The notes under the pieces were generated by a model. That model did not search any database. It saw nothing but the letters and a program-made list of their open reading frames with translations, and had not been told where the DNA came from. Shown here piece after piece: positions 50,818-60,324 of a stretch of 64,000 nt of DNA (the stretch's first letter is position 1; each line of letters begins with the position of its first letter). The DNA is taken from NCBI RefSeq assembly GCF_003574735.1, contig NZ_QORW01000003.1, positions 124,001 to 188,000 of the forward strand, read 5' to 3'. This DNA comes from Dongia deserti. GTDB lineage: Bacteria; Pseudomonadota; Alphaproteobacteria; Dongiales; Dongiaceae. The position numbers and the translations under genes were made by a program.

Positions 50818-50824
50818 TCCGAAT
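50804..50824. promoter_or_regulatory. Imperfect 21-base palindrome over the XRE gene promoter
   Basis: ATTCGG and CCGAAT form the arms (50804-50809 and 50819-50824) around a partly symmetric centre. It covers the -10 box and ends at the ATG, as an autorepression site would. Confidence 0.5.
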
Positions 50825-51382
50825 ATGGAAGAAATGAGCATCGACCGGCGCATTGCGCAGCGCCTGAGGGGCTTGCGTGGCGAACGCCAATGGTCGCTCG
50901 ACGAGCTGGCCAAGCGCAGCGCGGTGAGCCGCGCGACCCTGTCCCGCCTAGAGAACGCCGAGGTCAGCCCAACGGCGAGCGTGCTGGGGAAGCTCGCCTC
51001 CGTCTATGGCCTCACCATTTCTCGCCTGATGCACATGGTCGAGGATGATTTCGCGCCGCTCATCCGGCGTGATGCGCAGCCGGTCTGGACGGATTCCAGC
51101 ATCGGCTTTCGGCGCCGCTCGGTCTCCCCGCCGACGCACACTTTGAAAGCCGAACTTCTGGAGTGTGAGCTCGAGCCCGGCGCGCACATTACTTATGATG
51201 CGCCGCCTCGGCCGGGGCTCGAACATCATCTGCTGCTGTTGCAAGGGCAGCTGGAGGTCAGAATCGACGGGCAGGCCTACGACCTGAAACCCGGCGACTG
51301 CCTGCGCTACCAGCTCTACGGTGCCAGCACTTTCACGACGCCGAAGCGATCGGGCGCCAAATACATCCTGGTCGTCTCCTGA
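50825..51382 (+). CDS. XRE-family regulator with C-terminal cupin domain
   Basis: 185 residues. HTH_3 domain (about 8-65) with SLDELAKRSAVSRATLSRLENAEVSPT in short family blocks, then a cupin sensor domain (about 100-185; LEHHLLLLQGQLEVRIDGQAYDLKPGD). This is the MsuR/PuuR-like class that responds to small metabolites. ATG 50825 is chosen over the in-frame TTG at 50789, which is part of the promoter; an ATG at 50834 is an alternative. The GNAT gene follows after six bases, forming an operon. Confidence 0.88.
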   Translation: MEEMSIDRRIAQRLRGLRGERQWSLDELAKRSAVSRATLSRLENAEVSPTASVLGKLASVYGLTISRLMHMVEDDFAPLIRRDAQPVWTDSSIGFRRRSVSPPTHTLKAELLECELEPGAHITYDAPPRPGLEHHLLLLQGQLEVRIDGQAYDLKPGDCLRYQLYGASTFTTPKRSGAKYILVVS

Positions 51383-51388
51383 GACTAC

Positions 51389-51925
51389 ATGATCCACCCA
51401 ACTCAAATCATCATCTCCACCATCGCTGCGGATGAGGTGCTGTTCCATCGCCGCGACCTTGGCGTCTTGCTGCATGCCTGCGTTCATGACGGCGCCAGCA
51501 TAGGGTTCGTGCTGCCCTTCTCGATCCCTGATGCCGAAGCCTTCTGGACCGACAAGATGCTGCCACGCATGCGCAACGGCGCGCTGACACTATTGATCGC
51601 GCGCAGCGACGAACAAATCGTGGGGTCGGTCCAGCTGGACTACGACACGCCGCCGAACCAGCCGCATCGAGCGGAAGTCCGCAAGCTCCTGGTCCATCCC
51701 GGCTTCCGCCGCCAAGGCATCGCGAAGGCGCTGATGGCTGCGCTCGAGCGCCATGCCAGCCAATTGGGCCGCAACTTATTGACGCTCGACACCCGTACCG
51801 GCGACAAGGCTGAACCGCTCTATACCGCGCTGGGATACGAAACCGCCGGCATCATTCCGGGATATTGCCGCGATCCGTTCAAGGATTGTTTCGACCCGAC
51901 AACAATTATGTACAAGGCGCTCTGA
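51389..51925 (+). CDS. GNAT-family N-acetyltransferase
   Basis: 178 residues. Acetyl-CoA-binding motif A is VRKLLVHPGFRRQGIAKALMAALE (RRQGIA as the Q/RxxGxG/A loop), preceded by IVGSVQLDY and followed by LDTRTGDKAEPLYTALGYETAG. It acetylates an amine of unknown identity; GNATs paired with XRE-cupin regulators often detoxify small amines or amino-acid analogues. It is co-transcribed with the XRE gene. Confidence 0.88.
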   Translation: MIHPTQIIISTIAADEVLFHRRDLGVLLHACVHDGASIGFVLPFSIPDAEAFWTDKMLPRMRNGALTLLIARSDEQIVGSVQLDYDTPPNQPHRAEVRKLLVHPGFRRQGIAKALMAALERHASQLGRNLLTLDTRTGDKAEPLYTALGYETAGIIPGYCRDPFKDCFDPTTIMYKAL

Positions 51926-52295
51926 GCTGGCTGCCGCGCAAAAACGTCACAGATTTGTCCCGCCCACAACCATTCGTCTGCGGCATTATGATCCAAATTG
52001 GGATGGCCGCGCGCAGCACGGAAAGCCAATGCTCTCCGGTTGCTCTCGAGCACTCTCAAGGCCAGCCGGTGCAGTTCCCCGTTTGGGGACGCACCTGGAT
52101 GGCAGAGTTGCATAGCTAGGTTGTGGAAGCATCGTGCAGCCGTGATCGCCGCTATTCCCACCGCTTTGCACGATTGAAACAAGGGTGACGGGACCAAGTG
52201 GCGATTGATTGCCCGATGGCTCATTCGGCTGTGAAGCAACACCGGTCGGCGACCTTTGAAGGGCGAACTTCTGATCTCAGAAGGAATCAGCAAGG
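51926..52295. other. Intergenic region before the polysaccharide locus
   Basis: 370 bases without a gene I can support. TCCCC-GTTT-GGGGA near 52077-52090 is a small hairpin, and a 16-base inverted repeat lies at the manC start (listed separately). Confidence 0.4.
52268..52283 (+). promoter_or_regulatory. Inverted repeat just upstream of manC
   Basis: CTTCTGA-TC-TCAGAAG ends 12 bases before the ATG at 52296 and its right arm runs into the ribosome-binding segment AGAAGGA. It could be an operator or a hairpin affecting translation. Confidence 0.4.
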
Positions 52296-53732
52296 ATGAA
52301 GGAATCCGGTATTCGTCCGGTTGTCCTATGTGGCGGCAGCGGCACGCGGCTCTGGCCGCTTTCCCGGACGGGATTCCCCAAGCAGTTCCTCGGCCTCACG
52401 GCCGATGAAAGCCTATTGCAGCAAACGCTGCTGCGGGTGACAGGCCCACAGTTCGCGCCCCCAATCGTGGTGGGCGGGGCGGAGCACCGCTTCATGATCG
52501 CCGATCACCTACATCGGGTAGGCGTGCGGCCAAGGCAGATCATCCTGGAACCGGTGGCGCGCAACACTGCGGCAGCCGTGGCCCTGGCGGCCCTGCGGGC
52601 GGCGGAGGATGATCCGGACACGCTGCTGCTGATCCTGCCTTCCGATCACGTGATCCGCAATGTCGAGGCCTTCCGCGCCGGTGTGGAGGCAGCCGTCAAA
52701 GCGGCCAAGGCCGGCTACATCGTCACTTTCGGAATTGAGCCGACCGAGCCCTCCACCGCCTATGGCTACATCCTGCGCGGCGAGCGGATCGCGGCGGTGC
52801 CTGGCGGCTTCAAGATCGAGAAGTTCGTCGAGAAGCCGGACCGCGCACGCGCCGAGGAGCTGATCACGGCCGGCAGTTGCAGCTGGAACGGCGGCATATT
52901 CCTGGTCAAGGCCGGTACCTACCTGAGCGAGCTCGACCTGCACGAGCCGGCGATCCTCGCCGCCTGCCGCGATTCGCTGGTCGGCGCCAAGACGGATCTT
53001 GATTTCTTGCGCCCCGATGCCGAGCGCTTCGCCGCCTCGCCCAACATCTCCATCGACTATGCAGTTATGGAGAAGACCAGGAAGGCGGCAGTGGTGCCAG
53101 TCAGCACCATCGGCTGGAGCGACGTCGGTTCGTTTGCTGCGCTTTACGACATCGGACTTAAGGACAATCGCGGGAACGTGGTCCAGGGCGATGTCGTTCT
53201 GCAGGATGTGGAGAAGTGCTTCATCCACGCCGAGGAGAAGATGGTGGCGGCACTCGGCGTCGAGGATCTGGTCATTGTCCAGACCGACGACGTGCTGTTC
53301 GTCTCCACCAAGGACCGCTCGCAGGACGTGAAGCAGATGGTGGAGGATCTGGCCGATGCCGGCCGACCGCAAGCCAAGCTGCACTCAACCGTCCATCGGC
53401 CCTGGGGCACCTATCGCACTGTCGCGGCAGGCGACCGCTATCAGGTGAAGCGAATTACCGTGAAGCCAGGATGCAAGCTCTCCATGCAGTTCCATCATCA
53501 CCGCGCTGAGCACTGGGTGGTGGTGCGTGGGACAGCGCGGGTCACCTGTGGGACGGAGGTCAAGCTGCTGCATGAGAACCAGTCCACCTATATCCCGCTG
53601 GGCGAGATGCACCGGCTGGAGAATCCCGGCATGCTCGACCTTGAGCTGATCGAGGTGCAGTCCGGCGCCTATCTCGGCGAGGACGACATCGTGCGGGTGG
53701 ACGACGCCTATGGCCGGACCGCGGCCGAATAG
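52296..53732 (+). CDS. manC: Mannose-1-phosphate guanylyltransferase / mannose-6-phosphate isomerase
   Basis: 478 residues. The nucleotidyltransferase half has VVLCGGSGTRLWPLSRTGFPKQFL (signature GGSGTRLWPLSR), ILEPVARNTAAAVALAAL, and FVEKPDRARA; the C-terminal cupin half has VHRPWGTYRTV, VKPGCKLSMQFHHHRAEHW and STYIPLGEMHRLENPG, so both GDP-mannose pyrophosphorylase and phosphomannose isomerase activities are expected. It supplies GDP-mannose to the downstream polysaccharide genes and is the first gene of the locus. Confidence 0.94.
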   Translation: MKESGIRPVVLCGGSGTRLWPLSRTGFPKQFLGLTADESLLQQTLLRVTGPQFAPPIVVGGAEHRFMIADHLHRVGVRPRQIILEPVARNTAAAVALAALRAAEDDPDTLLLILPSDHVIRNVEAFRAGVEAAVKAAKAGYIVTFGIEPTEPSTAYGYILRGERIAAVPGGFKIEKFVEKPDRARAEELITAGSCSWNGGIFLVKAGTYLSELDLHEPAILAACRDSLVGAKTDLDFLRPDAERFAASPNISIDYAVMEKTRKAAVVPVSTIGWSDVGSFAALYDIGLKDNRGNVVQGDVVLQDVEKCFIHAEEKMVAALGVEDLVIVQTDDVLFVSTKDRSQDVKQMVEDLADAGRPQAKLHSTVHRPWGTYRTVAAGDRYQVKRITVKPGCKLSMQFHHHRAEHWVVVRGTARVTCGTEVKLLHENQSTYIPLGEMHRLENPGMLDLELIEVQSGAYLGEDDIVRVDDAYGRTAAE

Positions 53733-53755
53733 CGGGTGGACGAACGCGACCCAGC

Positions 53756-55099
53756 ATGAAGATCCTCATCGCGAACTATCGCTATTTCGTCTCAAGCGGG
53801 CCGGAACGGTATCTGTTCAACATCTCCGATCGCCTGATGGCCGAGGGGCATACCGTCATGCCCTTCTCCATCCGCTATGATCAGAACGAGAAAACGCCAT
53901 ATGCTCGATATTTCGTGTCGCCGATCGGCGGTGACAGCGAAGTCTTCTTCGAGCAGCACCGCAAATCGCTCTCGGCGGTCTATAAGGGGCTATCGCGCCT
54001 CGTCTATTCGCGCGAGGTCGAGCAGGCGGTCGCGCGCATGGTCGACGAAACGAAGCCCGACGTCGCTTATGTCCTCTATTACCTGAGGAAGCTCTCACCC
54101 TCAGTGCTGGTGGGGATCAAGAGCTGCGACGTACCGATCGTGGTCAGGATCTCCGACTATGGCATGTTCTGCCCGGAGCATCACCTGCTGCGCAATGACG
54201 CGCCTTGTACGCTCTGCCAGCAGGGCAGCATCTTCAATAGCGTCAAGCACAGGTGCGTGAAGGGCAGCCGCATTCTCTCGCTGCTCGATGCGACGGCCAC
54301 CACTTTCCACCGCTGGCGCGGGTACTTCGACCTCATCGATCGGTTTGTCACGACCAATCCCTTCATGACGGAGATGATGGTAAAGGCGGGTTTCCCGGCG
54401 GACAAGCTGACTTGCATCCCGACTTTCGCCAATCTCGACAAGTTCACGCCCGGACCGGCGGGCGCCGGAAAGAGCTACCTGCTCTATGTCGGCCGTCTCG
54501 ACAAGCCGAAAGGCGTACATGTTCTCATCGATGCCATGGCGCTTCTCAAGCAGCGCGGGTACATCGTGCCCTTGAAGATCGCGGGCAGTAGTCACGCGCC
54601 CGATTATCCCGCGGCGCTTCGGAAGCAAACGGACGATGCCGGCCTTTCGGACAGCATCGAGTTCCTCGGCAGCGTGCCGGCGGAGCAGATTCCCGCGCTG
54701 ATGCGCGGCGCGATCGCGACCATCATGCCCGCCCTCTGGTACGAGAATCTTCCCAACAGTGTGGTGGAGGCCTTCGCCAGCGGCTGCCCGGTCATCGCTT
54801 CGGATCTTGGGTCGTTGTCTCACACTGTCACGCACGAGGTGGATGGGTTGCATTTCCGCCCCGGCGATGCCGCCGATCTCGCGGACAAGATCGAGCGCCT
54901 ACTGACTGACAGCGCGCTGCGCAACCGCTTGGCCGAAGGCGCGTATCGGAAGGCCGTGACGCGCCATTCGCCGGCGGACCACACGGCTAAGCTGCTCGAG
55001 CTATTTGGCGATGTGACGTCAACCGAGCGCCATGCTCTTGCCTCGGGGAATCCCGGCGGTCGCGCAGAGCTGAGAGTGTTCAACGAGAATGCCGGGTAA
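53756..55099 (+). CDS. Glycosyltransferase family 4
   Basis: 447 residues with a GT-B fold. N-terminal [27 protein letters not shown] (acceptor domain, SSGPERY), and a nucleotide-sugar domain with [20 protein letters not shown] and the EX7E motif in [21 protein letters not shown] Cys-rich insert ([17 protein letters not shown]) in the middle resembles the Cys-pair inserts seen in some GT4 enzymes. It transfers a sugar to the growing repeat unit on the cytoplasmic side. It is 23 bases after manC. Confidence 0.9.
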   Translation: MKILIANYRYFVSSGPERYLFNISDRLMAEGHTVMPFSIRYDQNEKTPYARYFVSPIGGDSEVFFEQHRKSLSAVYKGLSRLVYSREVEQAVARMVDETKPDVAYVLYYLRKLSPSVLVGIKSCDVPIVVRISDYGMFCPEHHLLRNDAPCTLCQQGSIFNSVKHRCVKGSRILSLLDATATTFHRWRGYFDLIDRFVTTNPFMTEMMVKAGFPADKLTCIPTFANLDKFTPGPAGAGKSYLLYVGRLDKPKGVHVLIDAMALLKQRGYIVPLKIAGSSHAPDYPAALRKQTDDAGLSDSIEFLGSVPAEQIPALMRGAIATIMPALWYENLPNSVVEAFASGCPVIASDLGSLSHTVTHEVDGLHFRPGDAADLADKIERLLTDSALRNRLAEGAYRKAVTRHSPADHTAKLLELFGDVTSTERHALASGNPGGRAELRVFNENAG

Positions 55100-55118
55100 T
55101 CCGGCCCCTGGAGGTAGA

Positions 55119-56069
55119 ATGCGAATTCTGGTGAGCGGCGCAAATGGCTTTGTCGGCGTGCAGACGGTGCGGGAGCTGGTGCGCGCCGGCCAGGAGGTCC
55201 TAGCCCTCGACAATCTGCGCTACGGCCCCTGGCGCTTCACCGAACGCGAGATGATGGGTTTTGAGACCTCCGTCACAGACTTGCGCGACCGCGCCGCAAC
55301 CGAAGCGGCCGTCGCCCGCTTCAAGCCGGATTCCATCATTCACCTCGCCGCCATCCATTTCATTCCGGAGTGCGAGCGCCTGGCCGACGAAGCGGTCGCA
55401 ATCAACATCCAGGGAACAGTCAACCTTCTGATCGCTTGCCCGGAGACGTGCCGCTTCGTGTTTGCCTCGACGGCTGCGGTCTATGCGCCAAGCGACACGG
55501 CGCACACGGTCGCCGACAAGATCGGCCCAATGGACGTCTATGGCTTCACCAAATGGAGCGCCGAGGATTTCGTCCGCTACTATGCAGGTGCGCGTGCCTT
55601 GAAGTCCGTCATCGTGCGCCTGTTCAACGTTATCGGGCCTGGCGAGACCAACCCGCACATCCTGCCGGAGATCGTGAAGCAGTTGAAACGCGGCGAGCGC
55701 ACCCTGCGCCTCGGCAATACTGCCCCGAAGCGCGACTACATCTATGTCGCCGATGCTGCGCGTGGCTTCATCGCCGCAGCGGTCAAGCCGTACCCCCACG
55801 ACTTGGACGGCGTGCCGGTAGTCAATCTCGGCAGCGGCAGGAGCTATTCGGTCGAGGAGCTGGTCAAGTTCATCGGCACGATCATCGGCGATGATATCAA
55901 GATCGCCGTCGATCCCACGCGCGTGCGCAAGGTCGACCGGCCGAGCCTGCTGGCCGACAATTCCGATCTCAAAGCCATGTTCGGTTGGAGCTGCGAGACC
56001 GACATCAACGGAGCGCTGCGCATGACGTGGGACGATCCCCGGATGCTGGAGACCCTGGTCGCCGAGTAA
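55119..56069 (+). CDS. NAD-dependent sugar epimerase/dehydratase (extended SDR)
   Basis: 316 residues. NAD-binding [18 protein letters not shown] (GxxGxxG), active-site [10 protein letters not shown] (YxxxK) with the STAAVY upstream Ser, and [20 protein letters not shown]. The substrate is an NDP-hexose; epimerisation or reduction (for example GDP-sugar or UDP-sugar type) cannot be told apart. The ATG at 55119 follows a GGAGG; the frame opens 30 bases earlier inside the glycosyltransferase gene. Confidence 0.9.
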   Translation: MRILVSGANGFVGVQTVRELVRAGQEVLALDNLRYGPWRFTEREMMGFETSVTDLRDRAATEAAVARFKPDSIIHLAAIHFIPECERLADEAVAINIQGTVNLLIACPETCRFVFASTAAVYAPSDTAHTVADKIGPMDVYGFTKWSAEDFVRYYAGARALKSVIVRLFNVIGPGETNPHILPEIVKQLKRGERTLRLGNTAPKRDYIYVADAARGFIAAAVKPYPHDLDGVPVVNLGSGRSYSVEELVKFIGTIIGDDIKIAVDPTRVRKVDRPSLLADNSDLKAMFGWSCETDINGALRMTWDDPRMLETLVAE

Positions 56070-56100
56070 CGGGGCCGCATTCAAGTTGGAGGTTTGTTGA

Positions 56101-57249
56101 ATGGAGAGCCGCTTTAAAGTTGCGCAGATCGGCAGCCGGGGCATACCGGGCCATCGCGGCGGCGTCGAACGGGTAGTGGAGGCCGTGGCGCCGCGCCTGG
56201 CCGCCCGTGGCCATGACGTGACGGTCTATTGCGCGAGCTGGTCCAGGGAGAAGGCTCCGACCTGGCGCGGCGTGACGCTCAAGTATGTGCCAAGCGTCAA
56301 GAGCAAGCACCTCGACACGTTGCTGCGCTCCTTCGTCGCGACACTTGGTGCGATGTTCGGCCCCGCCGACATCCTGCACTATCACGGCAGCGGATCCGCG
56401 CCGCTCGCGGCGCTGGCGCGCCTCGCCGGCAAGAAGGTGGTCGTGACCGTCCACGGCGCCGACTGGGCGCGGCGCAAATGGGGCGCCTTGGGCCGCTGGT
56501 TCCTGCAATTCGGCGAGTGGGCAGCTCTCAAGATCCCGCACCAGACGATCGTGGTCGGGCCTGATCTCAAAAGTGGGCTCGACCGCATCTACGGCACCGA
56601 TACCCTGTTTATCCCTAACGGCACCGAGGAACGTCCAAAGCGCCCGGCCAAGGCCATCCTCGATCTCGGCCTTGCCGCCCGCGGCTACGTGCTTTTCCTC
56701 GCGCGCCTAGTGCCGGAGAAACAGTGCCACACCTTGATCGAGGCGTGGATGAGCCTCAAGGACAAGGGTGACCTCAAGCTTGCCATCGCCGGGCCGGTTT
56801 GGCATTCGGTCGAATATGCTGCATCGCTCAAGGAACAAGCGAAGGATGACCCGTCCGTCCTCTTCCTCGGCGAGGTGAGCGAAGAAATTCTGGAAGAGCT
56901 CTACTCGAACTGCATCTCCTACGTCCTGCCGTCGGAAGTCGAAGGCATGTCCCTGTCGCTGCTCGATGCCATGGCGTTTGGCGCCTGCATCATCTGCAGC
57001 GACATCCCGGCCAATGCTTATGTCGTATCCGATGCCGGCCTCACCTTCCCGGCCGGTGATGTCGGCGCGTTGCGCGCACGGCTGCAGGAAGTGATCTCCG
57101 ATCCGGCTCACGCCCAGCATTTGCGCGACGCGGCCCTGCGGCGCATTAACAACGAGTTCAGCTGGGACCAGATCGCGCAGCGCTGGGAGGAAGCCTATAG
57201 GCGCGTCATGGTCGAGGGTGCGCGCCTCGTGGAAGTGAAGAAGGCTTAG
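56101..57249 (+). CDS. Glycosyltransferase family 4 (second)
   Basis: 382 residues. KVAQIGSRGIPGHRGGVERVVEAVAPRLAARGHDVTV is the typical N-terminus with the GGVE motif; ILHYHGSGSAPLAALARLAG; the donor domain has LFLARLVPEKQCHTLIEAW and PSEVEGMSLSLLDAMAFGACIICSD (EX7E). It adds a sugar to the lipid-linked repeat. GGAGG lies eight bases before the ATG. Confidence 0.9.
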   Translation: MESRFKVAQIGSRGIPGHRGGVERVVEAVAPRLAARGHDVTVYCASWSREKAPTWRGVTLKYVPSVKSKHLDTLLRSFVATLGAMFGPADILHYHGSGSAPLAALARLAGKKVVVTVHGADWARRKWGALGRWFLQFGEWAALKIPHQTIVVGPDLKSGLDRIYGTDTLFIPNGTEERPKRPAKAILDLGLAARGYVLFLARLVPEKQCHTLIEAWMSLKDKGDLKLAIAGPVWHSVEYAASLKEQAKDDPSVLFLGEVSEEILEELYSNCISYVLPSEVEGMSLSLLDAMAFGACIICSDIPANAYVVSDAGLTFPAGDVGALRARLQEVISDPAHAQHLRDAALRRINNEFSWDQIAQRWEEAYRRVMVEGARLVEVKKA

Positions 57250-57568
57250 GGAATGAGGCACCTCGGGGCAGCGCAATCGCGGCGGTCTTTGCAAATGCGG
57301 TCGAGGCGGCCCCTCCATTGTGACAAACCAGTGATTTGTGCAGATGCCGCGAACGGCGCCGTTTGCCACCTAATAGCGAGCCACGACGCGGCTGAAGATT
57401 ATTTGTGCTGCCTGGAGTAGGACAGCGGTGTTACGTACAATGTTCAACGCACCAATTGTGATTCAGCTCGGTGAGCCGAAGGTGGGTTGAATGATCCCGG
57501 GCGACCACCGCTCCTCGCCGTAGGCATTGAGTTCGTGCAACGCCGTGAAGCTCTGCTGGGAGGGGCAC
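57250..57568. other. Intergenic region before the sulfotransferase gene
   Basis: 319 bases without a gene. The 3' part is A/T-richer than the flanking genes. A short interrupted dyad ACAAA-N7-TTTGT occurs near 57322-57338. No terminator or promoter is clear. Confidence 0.4.
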
Positions 57569-58588
57569 ATGGATCAACAATCACCGACAAAATATCTTTA
57601 TATTGTCGGGAGGGGATATAGCGGGAGCACTATCTTCTCGCTGTTGCTTGGTCAATCGAGCGCAGTCGAAAATGAGGGGGAGATCGTCTTTGGCTTCCGA
57701 CCCGGATTCGAAGGAAGGCGCTGCGTCCAGCGCGACCTATTCATGGACTGTCCGTTTTGGGCAGAGGTGAAAAGGGACTTTGAGCGCCGCACAGACAGTG
57801 CATTTGCGGATGCTGTAACCCTGCTCTATCGGCGGGCTCATTTCCTGTTTGCGATCCCCAATCTGCTGGCTTCCTCGCGCAGCGCGAAGGTGCTCGAAAC
57901 AAAGCGGCTGGCCACGGCATTGTACGACAGCATATCCGAGGCTTCGAACCGCCCGGTTGTACTTGATGCATCAAAGGAGATGGCGACGGCAGTGTTCCTG
58001 CTGAGGCACGTCGATGGCGTGAAGTTTATTCATTTCGTGCGCAACCCCTTTGGCGTCGTCGATTCCTACGTAAAGCGCATCAAACGCGACCAGCGCTTCG
58101 ACATGTTCAGGCTGCACCTTCGCTTGGAGCGCCACTATTTCATTCCGATCGTCATTTCGGCCCTCGTGTGGACTCTTCAGAACTTGTTTTGGGACCTGCT
58201 TCGTCTTCTTTATCCCAAGAAGATCATTCGGCTACGATATGAAGATCTTTGCGACGGGCCCGTCGCGCTGTTGGAGGCAGTCGAGCAGTTCGCAGGCGTC
58301 TCCCTGGCTGGCTCCAAAGCTGCAGCCACCGAAAAGCGCGAGATGAAGCTCGGTCATGCTCTTCAGGGCAATCGGACGATGTGGCGAGGCGACCTAGTGT
58401 TCGAGCCCAGGAAGGGCCTACCCCAACACCTCACGTCGTTCGACAAGGCCGTTATTGTACTCTGTACGTTTCCCTTGATGTTGGCCTACGGATATCTCGG
58501 TTGGCGGATCGGGAAGCGAGGCAGGATCCAGTCTGCGTCCGACGCTGAGGCGCCGGCGGTCAAACCTCCGAAGGCGCCCGCAAGCTGA
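57569..58588 (+). CDS. Sulfotransferase
   Basis: 339 residues. The PAPS-binding loop is YIVGRGYSGSTIFSLLLG (5'-phosphosulfate-binding segment GRGYSGSTI), with the 3'-phosphate segment in FVRNPFGVVDSYVKR, then IRLRYEDLCDGP typical of polysaccharide sulfotransferases. A hydrophobic stretch near 310-325 may be a membrane anchor. ATG 57569 follows GGGAGGGG. Codons are visibly more A/T-rich than in flanking genes. It probably sulfates the exopolysaccharide made by this locus. Confidence 0.87.
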   Translation: MDQQSPTKYLYIVGRGYSGSTIFSLLLGQSSAVENEGEIVFGFRPGFEGRRCVQRDLFMDCPFWAEVKRDFERRTDSAFADAVTLLYRRAHFLFAIPNLLASSRSAKVLETKRLATALYDSISEASNRPVVLDASKEMATAVFLLRHVDGVKFIHFVRNPFGVVDSYVKRIKRDQRFDMFRLHLRLERHYFIPIVISALVWTLQNLFWDLLRLLYPKKIIRLRYEDLCDGPVALLEAVEQFAGVSLAGSKAAATEKREMKLGHALQGNRTMWRGDLVFEPRKGLPQHLTSFDKAVIVLCTFPLMLAYGYLGWRIGKRGRIQSASDAEAPAVKPPKAPAS

Positions 58589-58777
58589 TGGTCGGTCACA
58601 TCAGTTCGACGCGGGTGTTCGGGTCACGGCGGTGCGGCGCATCGGAGGGGCGCCTGCAGCTGGAAATCTGGCTGCAATGGCCCTTCTCTAATCATGTTTC
58701 GGACTTTAATCTGCTGACCGTTTGCGCCATGAAGCAATGTTTTCCATGCCGAGATTCACTTGGAATCCGTATTCGGG

Positions 58778-58805
58778 TTGACGAAGTCGATCATGGCCGT
58801 AAAAC
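58778..58805 (+). promoter_or_regulatory. Putative promoter upstream of the Wzy-like gene
   Basis: TTGACG (58778-58783), 16-base spacer, TAAAAC (58800-58805). The transcript would begin near 58812, 40 bases before the ATG. Confidence 0.4.
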
Positions 58806-58851
58806 GCGTCTGACGGTTCGGCAATCGTGATAACAGGAACAAGACGGGCTG

Positions 58852-60234
58852 ATGGATGAAGGTTTAGAGATCGGCAAATCGTTGCCGCCATGGTTGCTGT
58901 ATCCCGCAACGCTCATGGTGCTCGCCCTCTTGAGCTATCCCTTCTATCGGGTGCGCAGCCTCATCGCGCGCTATGTTCTGTTCGCGCTCTCCTTTCGCTA
59001 CCTGATGAGCGCTCATCATGACTTCACATTTGATGCGTCGCCGATCGGAATATCCTGGAATGCCTTGGGCTCGATCTCCGTATTCCTGCTCGGATGCCTG
59101 CTAATCAGAACGAAACATCTTCTATTGACGACGCTGATACCGTTTTACGCGGTCACCTCCGTGGTGATGATGAGTGCATACGTCAACCACTCCATCGGCA
59201 GCAGCATCGATGTCGTTGTCAAGTTCGGCTATCTCATCATCATCACCATCGCAGTCTATGAATCGATCAGTGAGCGCGGCGAAGAACGCACGATGAGTTT
59301 GCTGCTGTGGGCGATGGTCACGCCGATGCTGTTCCAATTTCTTTCGGTCGTGTTCGGCATCAGCAAGGGTATCGAGGGCAGAGGCGCCGGCGTCAGCTAT
59401 GTCGGCGGCTATAACCACGAATCGGGTTTCTCCACCGTGTTGGCGACGGGATTTGTCATTGCCTGCTTCGCCACAGGTCTGAAGTTGTGGGTCCGAGGCG
59501 GCGCGCTATTGACGCTGCTGGCCGGCATCCTTATGGCCAACTACCGTACTGCCATCGTTGCCTTTGCACCGATGGTTTTCATGCAGTTCAACGCCGACGT
59601 CATTTCGCGTTTCTCCCCGCGAGTACGAATCATAATCGGGCTGGCGATCCTGACTGTCAGCACGGCCGGCCTGCTGACTGCCGCCTGGTTCCTGCGCGAG
59701 AAATTCGCCGACCTCAGCATCATCTACTCGGACCCGGGCCGCTTGATCAAGCCGCCGTCGGAATACACGCCTGATGAGAGGCAACTCCTGTCTGCGCGCC
59801 CGTACATCTGGGCAGGATACATCGACGCGTATGTCAATGGTGGGATCAAGAACCTGGTGCTGGGCTTCGGTCCAAATGCCTGGGTCACGAAGTTCCCGGT
59901 CTACGCCCACAACACGTTGGTTTCGACCCTTTATGAATATGGAATCGTCGGGGTCGTCGCAATGATCGTGCTTTGGGGCTGGATGATTGTGGCGGCGCTT
60001 CGGGTGAAGCATGGGCCGAAGGGCAAGCTGCTGGCTGCGCACGGCAGCTTCCTGCTGCTGAACATGGCGACCATGCCGCATTGGACGATCGAAGGAAACC
60101 TGCTTTACGCCATCATCTGCGGCTATACCTTCTATCTGTTGCTTGGCCCAGCGCCCAAACCGGTTCCCACGACGGCAGAGCCAAGCACGGCACTTGCTCC
60201 ACTCTCCCATGCACGCCCGAACATCCTGAAATAG
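58852..60234 (+). CDS. O-antigen polymerase/ligase-like membrane protein (Wzy/WaaL type)
   Basis: 460 residues with about 11-12 predicted membrane segments, starting LYPATLMVLALLSYPFY. A long periplasmic loop (about 275-350) contains YTPDERQLLSARPYIWAGYIDAY and GFGPNAWVTKFPVYAHNT, the HN(T/x)xL pattern typical of Wzy/WaaL catalytic loops. It would join polysaccharide repeat units or ligate them to a carrier. Specific role is not separable by sequence. Confidence 0.85.
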   Translation: MDEGLEIGKSLPPWLLYPATLMVLALLSYPFYRVRSLIARYVLFALSFRYLMSAHHDFTFDASPIGISWNALGSISVFLLGCLLIRTKHLLLTTLIPFYAVTSVVMMSAYVNHSIGSSIDVVVKFGYLIIITIAVYESISERGEERTMSLLLWAMVTPMLFQFLSVVFGISKGIEGRGAGVSYVGGYNHESGFSTVLATGFVIACFATGLKLWVRGGALLTLLAGILMANYRTAIVAFAPMVFMQFNADVISRFSPRVRIIIGLAILTVSTAGLLTAAWFLREKFADLSIIYSDPGRLIKPPSEYTPDERQLLSARPYIWAGYIDAYVNGGIKNLVLGFGPNAWVTKFPVYAHNTLVSTLYEYGIVGVVAMIVLWGWMIVAALRVKHGPKGKLLAAHGSFLLLNMATMPHWTIEGNLLYAIICGYTFYLLLGPAPKPVPTTAEPSTALAPLSHARPNILK

Positions 60235-60324
60235 CACGGGCCTGCGTCGAGGCGACCTTGCGACGTGTTGTTTCCAGGAGCGCCGGCCGGTATCTTGCCG
60301 GCGGAACCACTTCTGAAGGGTCGA

